Positions 5,437-10,254 of a DNA stretch of 10,254 nucleotides are shown here, in pieces (the stretch's first letter is position 1; each line of letters begins with the position of its first letter). Below the pieces are notes generated by a model that worked only from the letters and a program-made list of their open reading frames with translations, did no database searches and was not told the origin of the DNA. Source of the stretch: Bacilli bacterium (GTDB lineage Bacteria; Bacillota_I; Bacilli_A; RF39; UBA660); the NCBI GenBank assembly GCA_017411235.1, contig JAFPMR010000016.1:1-10254 (forward strand), read 5' to 3'. A program made the position numbers and the translations under genes.

Positions 5437-6786
5437 ATGAAAGATGAAAAACCAGTAGCAACAACGGTTGATGAAGCTCTACATAATGCTAAGGATAAAG
5501 GTGCTGACTTCGTTAATGCTGAAGAATATGTAGAGGGTGAAGTTCCTGTAGCTGATACTCCTATATTTGCGGAAGCCGCAAATCAAGAAGTACCAGTTGA
5601 AGAGGCCCCTGTTGCAGAAGAAGTTCCTGTTGATGTACCAGTTGAGGAAACTCCTGTCTTTAGTACTGATTATACTGCTTTTGATGAGGCTTCTGAATTT
5701 GCTCAACCAGAAGAAAAGAAGGGAAATTTTGTACCGATTATTGGTATGTTAATTGCTTTTGTGTTCCTATTAGGTATTTGTTTCTTTGCCATTTCTAGTA
5801 AAGATGGTTCAATTAAATCTTTCTTAAGAATAGAAACTCCTGATAAAGAAGAATCTAAGAAAGTTGAAGATAATACTCTTGTTAGTAATGAGATTGAAGA
5901 ACCAGAAGAATTAGTTGAAAAACCTCAAACTGATGATAGTCCTGCTGAATCACCTAAAGAAGATAGTTCTAAAACTGGTAATGAAAGTGGAGGAAGTTCT
6001 AGTAATGGAAATTCTAGTAGTGGAAGTTCTTCTAATAGTAATAGTGGTAGTGACGACAATTACGGTTTCGAAATAAATACTGGTAATAATGGCAATATTA
6101 GTAATAATGGTAATAGTGGAAATGAAGGAACATCTAATTTATCTGAAGAAGAATATATAAGACAACATGCTGATGTAATTCATTATAATTATTTACAAAT
6201 GGCTCCAAATAGTACATTTAGACATAAAGAATTTACAACAAGAGCTGATTTTGGAAAATGGTTAGCTATTGCGATGAATTTACCAATCAATTCTAAAGAA
6301 CCGTCTGTATTCAATGATATGAATGGCTATTCTGAATATATTCCTTATATTAATGCACTTCAAAAAGCTGGTATTACTGCAGGTACTGGTGATGGTGGTT
6401 ATAGCCCTGGTGCTCAAATTGATAGATTTAGTGCTGTTGCTATGTCTGTAGCGGCATATAATAAACTTTTCCCTGGAGATAAGGGAAGTTGCAGTAAATT
6501 GACTTTCAGTGACGTTACACCTGATCAACAAAAGATTTTGGATCAAGCTTCAGCCTTTTGTATTACTTCTGGAGTTGGTAGTACAATAGAATTTAAACCG
6601 AGTGGTAGTTTATATCGTAGGGATGCTACTATAATGATTAATAAAGCAGTAAAAAGAGATCATGATAGTAATTTAAAATGTGTTTATGATGAAGACATGG
6701 TATTCCAAGATGTACCTAAAGAAGGAAAGTATTATTCTGGTGATGTTTATGAAGCAGCTACAACTCATTACTGTATAAAAAAATAA
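5437..6786 (+). CDS. Membrane-anchored S-layer-homology (SLH) protein
   Basis: A 449-residue envelope protein. Residues 1-95 are acidic and Pro/Val/Glu-rich, with repeated PVEE/PVAEE-like units, and are probably cytosolic. EEKKG precedes one membrane helix at about 97-119, giving an N-in orientation without a cleavable signal. Residues about 120-250 are an acidic then Ser/Gly/Asn-rich flexible linker that would cross the wall. The C terminus holds SLH-type repeats: the first at about 262-335 (TTRADFGKWLAIAM, VFNDM, INALQKAGITAGTGDGGYSP), the second at about 355-412 (LTFSDVTP, ITSGVG, FKPSGSLYRRDATIMI), and a half repeat from about 425 (FQDVP, YEAATTHYCIKK) at which the protein ends. SLH domains normally bind secondary wall polymers. 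Four Cys lie outside the membrane, so one or two disulfides are possible. ATG 5437 follows GAGTGGTGAT. It is transcribed alone between a promoter and a terminator. The role is inferred as linking membrane to wall. Confidence 0.88.
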   Translation: MKDEKPVATTVDEALHNAKDKGADFVNAEEYVEGEVPVADTPIFAEAANQEVPVEEAPVAEEVPVDVPVEETPVFSTDYTAFDEASEFAQPEEKKGNFVPIIGMLIAFVFLLGICFFAISSKDGSIKSFLRIETPDKEESKKVEDNTLVSNEIEEPEELVEKPQTDDSPAESPKEDSSKTGNESGGSSSNGNSSSGSSSNSNSGSDDNYGFEINTGNNGNISNNGNSGNEGTSNLSEEEYIRQHADVIHYNYLQMAPNSTFRHKEFTTRADFGKWLAIAMNLPINSKEPSVFNDMNGYSEYIPYINALQKAGITAGTGDGGYSPGAQIDRFSAVAMSVAAYNKLFPGDKGSCSKLTFSDVTPDQQKILDQASAFCITSGVGSTIEFKPSGSLYRRDATIMINKAVKRDHDSNLKCVYDEDMVFQDVPKEGKYYSGDVYEAATTHYCIKK

Positions 6787-6806
6787 GAGCTTAATGCTCT
6801 TTTTTT
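6785..6806 (+). terminator. Intrinsic terminator after the SLH gene
   Basis: AAGAGC (6785-6790) pairs with GCTCTT (6796-6801) around TTAAT, followed by T residues to 6806. It starts within the stop codon. Confidence 0.8.
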
Positions 6807-6817
6807 ATCTTCAATAA

Positions 6818-6844
6818 TTAGCACTCGACTATTGACATTGCTAA
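6818..6844. promoter_or_regulatory. CIRCE-like HrcA operator upstream of htpG
   Basis: The left arm TTAGCACTC (6818-6826) is a perfect CIRCE half-site. After exactly nine bases the right arm CATTGCTAA (6836-6844) matches 7 of 9 positions of the consensus GAGTGCTAA. The site covers the htpG -35 (6832-6837), the right position for repression by HrcA. The exact half-site, exact spacing and heat-shock target together make chance unlikely. The hrcA gene is not in the window. Confidence 0.82.
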
Positions 6845-6860
6845 TTTAAAGTAGTATGCT
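6832..6860 (+). promoter_or_regulatory. Housekeeping-sigma promoter of htpG
   Basis: A perfect -35 TTGACA (6832-6837), 17-base spacer, -10 TATGCT (6855-6860). The -35 is embedded in the CIRCE-like operator. The predicted start is near 6867, leaving a leader of about 22 bases. Confidence 0.75.
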
Positions 6861-6888
6861 TGTTTTAGTTTAAAAGGAAGAGATGAAC

Positions 6889-8748
6889 ATGAAGAAGAAA
6901 CAATTTAAAACAGAATCTAAAAAGATATTGGATTTAATGATTAATTCAGTATATACAAATAAAGATATATTCTTAAGGGAGTTAATATCTAATGCTAGTG
7001 ATGCAATAGATAAGTTATACTATTTATCTTTAACAGATAGAAAAGTAAAACTAGATAAAGATGACTTTTGTATAAGAATAGTACCTGATAAAGAGAATAG
7101 AACTATTTCTATTATTGATAATGGTATTGGTATGACTCAAGAAGAATTAGATGAAAACTTAGGTGTTATTGCTAAGAGTGGATCTAGTTTGTTTAAAGAA
7201 AAGATATCTAAAGAAGATGATATTAATATTATTGGTCAATTTGGTGTAGGATTCTATTCTGCATTTATGGTTGCTAAAGAAATAAGAGTTTTAAGTAAAG
7301 CTTATGGTAGTGATGATGCTTATGAATGGGTATCAGATGGAGCTGATGGCTATACTATTGAAAAAGCAGATAAGAATGATGTTGGTACAATTATTACTGT
7401 TTATTTAAAAGATAATACTGATAGTGATAATTATGATGAATACTTAGAGACAAGAAGAATAGAAGGTATTGTTAAGAAGTATTCTGATTATGTAAGATAT
7501 CCTATTATTATGACTGAAGAAGTAAAAGAAAAGGATGAAACTAAAGAAGAAGATAAAACTTTAAATAGTATGATTCCTATTTGGAAGAAAGATGAATCTG
7601 AAGTATCTGAAGAGGAATATAATAACTTCTATTCAGATAAATTCTTTGATTATGAAAAACCATTAAAGAGTGTTCATTCTACTGTAGAAGGACAAGTAGT
7701 ATATGATTCATTACTATTCATTCCTTCACATGCACCATATGATTATTACACTAAGGAATATGAAAAGGGATTACAACTTTATTCTAATGGTGTATTAATT
7801 ATGGATAAATGTCCTGATTTATTACCTGATTACTTTAGTTTTGTCAAAGGATTAGTATATAGTGAAGATGTATCTTTAAACTTATCAAGAGAGATGTTAC
7901 AACAAGATAGACAAGTAAAGACAATTGCTAAGAGTGTAGAAAAGAAGATTCATAGTACTCTTGAAGATATGATGGAAAATAGTAGAGAAGACTATGAAAA
8001 GTTCTGGGATGCATTTGGAATGCAATTAAAATATGGTATTTATAGTTCTTATGGTATGAATAATGAAGCATTACAAGATTTATTGTTATTCTATAGTTCT
8101 AAAGATAAAAAACGTATTTCTTTAAAAGAATATGTTGATAGAATGGCAGAAGGTCAAGAGAAAATCTATTATGCTTCTGGAGATAATCTAGATAGAATAG
8201 ATATGCTTCCTAATGTTGAGAAGTTTAAAGAAAAAGGATATGAAGTATTATATCTAGTAGATTATGTAGATGAATTTACTGTTCAAGCATTACAAGAATA
8301 CAATGGTAAGAAATTTATCAATGTATCTAGTGAGGATGTTTCTTTAGATAGTGAAGAAGAGAAGAAAGAACTAGAAACATTAAATGAAGAATCTAAAGAC
8401 TTATTCAGTTTAATGAAATCTTACCTACCTGAAGTTAAGAACATTAAGTTTACTAATAAATTAAAGAATCATCCAGTATGTTTAAGTACTGAAGGTAATA
8501 TTTCATTAGAGATGGAAAAGATTTTAAATCAAATGCCTACTGGTGAACAAGTAAAAGCTGATGTAGTATTAGAAATTAATAAGGATCATCCTATTGTTAA
8601 TAAATTAAATGATTTATATGAACATGATAAAGATGAATTAGATACTTATACTAAGATACTATATAACCAAGCTAGATTAATTGAAGGATTACCTATTGAG
8701 AATCCTACTGAATTAACTAATATGGTATGTGATTTATTAAGTAAATAG
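6889..8748 (+). CDS. htpG: Molecular chaperone HtpG (bacterial Hsp90)
   Basis: A 619-residue, full-length cytosolic ATP-dependent chaperone that acts as a homodimer and helps fold or protect client proteins under stress. The N-terminal GHKL ATPase has FLRELISNASDAIDK (catalytic Glu31, Mg-binding Asn35), IIDNGIGM (Asp77, the adenine contact) and GQFGVGFYSAFMVA (lid and gamma-phosphate loop). The middle domain has a Lys/Glu-rich linker (KEKDETKEEDK) and the client-region stretch SLNLSREMLQQDRQVK, with the catalytic-loop Arg. The C-terminal dimerisation domain ends at TAG 8746-8748. Start: ATG 6889 gives the family-typical MKKKQFKTESKKIL and the spacing to AAGGAAGAGAT seen in other genes here; ATG 6883 (two residues longer) is possible but sits against that site. 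It is transcribed alone and is apparently under CIRCE/HrcA control. Confidence 0.97.
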   Translation: MKKKQFKTESKKILDLMINSVYTNKDIFLRELISNASDAIDKLYYLSLTDRKVKLDKDDFCIRIVPDKENRTISIIDNGIGMTQEELDENLGVIAKSGSSLFKEKISKEDDINIIGQFGVGFYSAFMVAKEIRVLSKAYGSDDAYEWVSDGADGYTIEKADKNDVGTIITVYLKDNTDSDNYDEYLETRRIEGIVKKYSDYVRYPIIMTEEVKEKDETKEEDKTLNSMIPIWKKDESEVSEEEYNNFYSDKFFDYEKPLKSVHSTVEGQVVYDSLLFIPSHAPYDYYTKEYEKGLQLYSNGVLIMDKCPDLLPDYFSFVKGLVYSEDVSLNLSREMLQQDRQVKTIAKSVEKKIHSTLEDMMENSREDYEKFWDAFGMQLKYGIYSSYGMNNEALQDLLLFYSSKDKKRISLKEYVDRMAEGQEKIYYASGDNLDRIDMLPNVEKFKEKGYEVLYLVDYVDEFTVQALQEYNGKKFINVSSEDVSLDSEEEKKELETLNEESKDLFSLMKSYLPEVKNIKFTNKLKNHPVCLSTEGNISLEMEKILNQMPTGEQVKADVVLEINKDHPIVNKLNDLYEHDKDELDTYTKILYNQARLIEGLPIENPTELTNMVCDLLSK

Positions 8749-8753
8749 TATGT

Positions 8754-8790
8754 AAAAAGGAGAAACAAATTACTTGGTTCTTCTTTTTTT
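8754..8790 (+). terminator. Probable intrinsic terminator after htpG
   Basis: AAAAAGGAGAAAC (8754-8766) pairs with GGTTCTTCTTTTT (8776-8788) with one G-T pair and one mismatch, and the T run continues to 8790. The stem is weaker than the others in the window. Confidence 0.6.
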
Positions 8791-8803
8791 GTTAGAGTAT
8801 ACT
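8774..8803 (+). promoter_or_regulatory. Possible promoter of the four-helix membrane protein gene
   Basis: TATACT (8798-8803) is a fair -10. The best -35 candidate is TTGGTT (8774-8779) at an 18-base spacing, and it lies inside the terminator stem of htpG. Read-through from htpG is an alternative source of transcript. Confidence 0.35.
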
Positions 8804-8825
8804 TTAATTAGAATAGAGGGATTGT

Positions 8826-9269
8826 ATGGCGAAGAAAAAAGTAGAAAAGAAAGCTAATGAAACTAAGAAAAAAATATGGTTATTGATTAATTTTGCTATT
8901 ATTATGGCAATTGGAGTTTCTATTGCAATAGGTAGCGAAGTTATTGGTATTGCTTATGTAGCAAGAGAAGCAATAGTCGATCCAGAAGCAGAAGAAGTGG
9001 TTTTTAATTTAACTAGAGATATTATAGTTGAGTCTAATAAAGTAATGAATAGAAGTATTGGAATATCTGTTGGTATATATGCTTTTATTCAATTCATTAA
9101 TTATGCAGTATATTTATTTAAGAAGAAGAAAGTTCTATTGGCTTTATTACTAGCTGAATTAATAGCTGCTGTAACTGGATATTTTATAAATGGTGAAGTA
9201 ATAATGTTTGGAATACCTTTTATATCAGCTTTAATCTATTTAAGAATATTAAAATTAGAAGAAGTGTAG
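8826..9269 (+). CDS. Small four-helix membrane protein
   Basis: A 147-residue protein, family not recognised. A Lys/Glu-rich N terminus (MAKKKVEKKANETKKK) stays in the cytosol, followed by a hydrophobic stretch at about 17-45. A short acidic segment (DPEAEEV) and an amphipathic region lead to three more membrane helices, at about 78-98, 102-119 and 123-142. The loop between helices two and three is basic (FKKKKV), consistent with N-in, C-in topology. No enzyme motif or conserved polar cluster is evident in the membrane. The start is ATG 8826 with GAGGGATT in front. It ends in its own terminator, which overlaps the stop codon, so it is probably expressed alone. A transport or channel role is only one possibility. 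Confidence 0.85.
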   Translation: MAKKKVEKKANETKKKIWLLINFAIIMAIGVSIAIGSEVIGIAYVAREAIVDPEAEEVVFNLTRDIIVESNKVMNRSIGISVGIYAFIQFINYAVYLFKKKKVLLALLLAELIAAVTGYFINGEVIMFGIPFISALIYLRILKLEEV

Positions 9270-9286
9270 AAATACTTCTTTTTTTT
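9258..9286 (+). terminator. Intrinsic terminator overlapping the stop of the four-helix gene
   Basis: AAGAAGT (9259-9265) pairs with ACTTCTT (9274-9280), and T residues run to 9286. The TAG stop codon lies in the loop, so the stem forms from the last coding bases. The next promoter shares the final T of this run. Confidence 0.7.
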
Positions 9287-9294
9287 GTTATAAT
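9286..9294 (+). promoter_or_regulatory. Extended -10 promoter of the ybaK-ASCH operon
   Basis: TGTTATAAT, fused to the terminator U-tract of the previous gene. There is no -35 match at the usual distance. The predicted start at about 9301 falls on the first base of the ribosome binding site, giving a leader of about 15 bases. Confidence 0.6.
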
Positions 9295-9315
9295 ACATTC
9301 AAAGAAGGAATTAAT

Positions 9316-9789
9316 ATGAGTACAGTAAAAACAAATGCAATGCGTATTCTTGATAGCAATAATATTGAATATAAGGAACATACTCTTGATATTAAAGAAG
9401 CGTTAGATGGTGTTACTTGTGCCAATATGCTTGGTGTAGATTTAGATAGAACTTTTAAAACATTAGTTACACAAGGTAAGAGTGGTAATTATTATGTTTT
9501 TGTTGTACCGGTAGCAGCTAAATTAGATTTAAAGAAAGCAGCAAGTAGTGTTGGTGAAAAGAACGTAGAAATGATTCCAATGAAAGATTTGCTTAAAGTA
9601 GCTGGTTATGTACATGGTGGATGTAGCCCGATAGGTATGAAGAAAGTATTTACAACTGTTATAGATGAAACTGCTATCTTATTTGATAAAATAATATTTA
9701 GCGGTGGTAAGATAGGTTTCTTTATTGAAGTTAATCCAATGGATATAGAAAAGGTATTACCAATTAAATTTATAGATATAGTGGAGTAG
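9316..9789 (+). CDS. ybaK: Cys-tRNA(Pro)/Cys-tRNA(Cys) deacylase, YbaK/EbsC family
   Basis: A 157-residue, usual-length, cytosolic trans-editing enzyme. The family hydrolyses Cys wrongly attached to tRNA(Pro) by prolyl-tRNA synthetase, preventing Cys-for-Pro errors. Seen: the family start KTNAMRILDSNNIEY, the RTFKTLV strand whose Lys48 corresponds to the conserved catalytic-site Lys46 of Haemophilus YbaK, LDLKKAA, and the signature GYVHGGCSPIGMKK with the GG and SPIG residues lining the active site. FSGGKIGFFIEVNP near the end is also typical. The start is ATG 9316 with AAAGAAGGA at 9301-9309. It is first in a two-gene unit with the ASCH gene, two bases apart. Substrate choice within the INS/YbaK superfamily (Cys, Ala, others) cannot be fixed by eye, but the whole-length match favours YbaK. 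Confidence 0.94.
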   Translation: MSTVKTNAMRILDSNNIEYKEHTLDIKEALDGVTCANMLGVDLDRTFKTLVTQGKSGNYYVFVVPVAAKLDLKKAASSVGEKNVEMIPMKDLLKVAGYVHGGCSPIGMKKVFTTVIDETAILFDKIIFSGGKIGFFIEVNPMDIEKVLPIKFIDIVE

Positions 9790-9791
9790 AT

Positions 9792-10169
9792 ATGAAAGCA
9801 TTAACAATTAAACAACCGTGGGCTGCATTAATAGTAGATGGACATAAAAAGTATGAATTTAGAAGTTGGAAAACTAAGTATAGAGGAAAGATATTAATTC
9901 ACGCTGGTATGTCTTTAGAGAAAGATATGGTATCTAGATTTAAAGATTATAATTTAGAATATGTTATGGGAGCTATTATAGGAGAAGCTACATTAGAAGA
10001 TTGTATTTTAGTAGATAAGGATTTTAATGAAGAATTAAGAAAAATAGATCCTATTGTATATGGTAGAAGTAATCATACAGAAACATACGCTTGGAAACTT
10101 ACTAATATTATTAAGTATGACAAACCAATAGAAAATAAAGGTAAGTTAGGTTTATGGAACTATAAATAA
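9792..10169 (+). CDS. ASCH-domain protein
   Basis: A 125-residue protein that is a single ASCH domain, a small beta-barrel fold related to PUA and expected to bind RNA or modified nucleosides. The diagnostic start MKALTIKQPWAALIVDGHKKYEFRSW, read here as IKQPWAxLI, GxKxxExRSW and YRGKILIHAG, matches the family closely, followed by GAIIGEATLEDC and a C-terminal AYAWKLTNI/GLWNY. The Glu of GEATLEDC is in the region where the E. coli relative YqfB has its catalytic Glu; YqfB hydrolyses N4-acetylcytidine, but the N-terminal residues differ, so that activity is not claimed. ATG 9792 follows the ybaK stop by two bases, with GGAG formed by the last ybaK codons, so translation is probably coupled. 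Pairing with a tRNA-editing enzyme fits an RNA-related role; this is inference. Confidence 0.93.
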   Translation: MKALTIKQPWAALIVDGHKKYEFRSWKTKYRGKILIHAGMSLEKDMVSRFKDYNLEYVMGAIIGEATLEDCILVDKDFNEELRKIDPIVYGRSNHTETYAWKLTNIIKYDKPIENKGKLGLWNYK

Positions 10170-10174
10170 TTTAT

Positions 10175-10194
10175 AATAGATTTTATCTTTTTTT
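10175..10194 (+). terminator. Weak possible terminator after the ASCH gene
   Basis: AATAGAT (10175-10181) faces ATCTTTT (10185-10191) with one mismatch and a three-base loop, followed by T to 10194. The stem is short and AT-only except for one G-C pair, so termination may be partial. Confidence 0.35.
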
Positions 10195-10204
10195 GTAATA
10201 TAAT
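10195..10204 (+). promoter_or_regulatory. Promoter of the gene entering at the window end
   Basis: TATAAT at 10199-10204, with GTAA before it, again directly after a T run. The TG is one base too far upstream for a canonical extended -10. The predicted start is near 10211, about 17 bases before the ATG. Confidence 0.45.
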
Positions 10205-10227
10205 AAACAAATATAAGAGGTGGTTTT

Positions 10228-10254
10228 ATGAGTAATATTATTAAACAAAAAGAA
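10228..10254 (+). CDS. Start of an unidentified gene (3'-partial)
   Basis: ATG 10228 preceded by AAGAGGTGG (10215-10223), a good ribosome binding site, and by a TATAAT. Only nine codons (MSNIIKQKE) are in the window, so no family can be named. The combination of promoter, binding site and open frame makes it a likely real gene start. Confidence 0.6.

Noticed and set aside
5567..5752. Plus-strand open frame inside the SLH gene in another frame.
   Set aside because: It is produced by the repetitive PVEE region; the product is Lys/Leu-rich low complexity and lacks a start signal.
805..6546. Minus-strand open frames at 805-1017, 2071-2382, 2600-2836, 5479-5706 and 6280-6546.
   Set aside because: Each lies opposite a well-supported plus-strand gene, has no convincing ribosome binding site and codes for low-complexity Ser/Thr/Ile-rich products typical of antisense frames in AT-rich DNA.
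1..10254. Possible use of UGA as tryptophan (genetic code 4), prompted by no gene ending in TGA.
   Set aside because: All Trp codons I checked (about 15) are TGG and no reading frame needs a TGA to be read through; a code-4 organism this AT-rich would mostly use TGA for Trp. Avoidance of TGA stops in only twelve complete gene ends is weak evidence.
1..10254. CRISPR arrays, insertion sequences, attachment sites, tRNA/rRNA genes and riboswitches.
   Set aside because: No spaced direct repeats, transposase-like genes, terminal inverted repeats, tRNA-like folds or long structured leaders were seen on either strand.

Overview
The window is a very AT-rich, densely packed stretch of chromosome that reads as a low-GC Gram-positive of the Firmicutes/Bacilli type. 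The evidence is strong AGGAGG-type ribosome binding sites, a lipobox lipoprotein, an S-layer-homology protein, a TetR of the DhaS-like type and an HrcA/CIRCE-like heat-shock site. The style suggests an uncultured gut lineage, but this is an inference and no marker gene here fixes the taxon. Every Trp codon I checked is TGG, with no in-frame TGA, so a standard UGA-stop code fits. All twelve genes that end inside the window stop at TAA or TAG.

Layout. (1) 1-816: 3' part of an unrecognised gene with an HExxH zinc-protease-like motif. (2) 842-2050: lipoprotein with Ig-like domains and a C-terminal VanY/M15B D,D-carboxypeptidase. (3) 2102-3252: a tight three-gene unit (zinc-ribbon membrane protein, four-Cys TSCPD protein, small three-helix membrane protein). 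(4) 3323-3451: a strongly basic 42-residue ORF with the best ribosome binding site in the window. It converges on a tetR gene (3483-4031, minus) across a shared bidirectional terminator. (5) tetR is divergent from a lactaldehyde reductase/propanediol oxidoreductase gene (fucO-like, 4162-5304), with a 25-bp imperfect palindrome between them. (6) 5437-6786: membrane-anchored protein with SLH repeats. (7) 6889-8748: htpG (bacterial Hsp90) behind a degenerate CIRCE operator that covers its -35 box. (8) 8826-9269: small four-helix membrane protein. (9) 9316-10169: ybaK-type editing deacylase and an ASCH-domain protein as a two-gene unit. (10) 10228-10254: first nine codons of another gene.

The genes look like housekeeping, envelope and stress functions, with no mobile element, CRISPR array, tRNA or rRNA gene visible. 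The envelope theme appears twice (VanY lipoprotein and SLH protein). The clearest regulatory stories are TetR/fucO and CIRCE/htpG.

Transcription signals are unusually legible. Five start regions carry the identical 9-mer TGTTATAAT (extended -10), three of them inside a 15-mer ATGTTATAATTGTTT, without a recognisable -35 box. Several lie directly against the U-tract of the previous gene's terminator, giving very short predicted leaders. No intergenic stretch exceeds about 135 bases.
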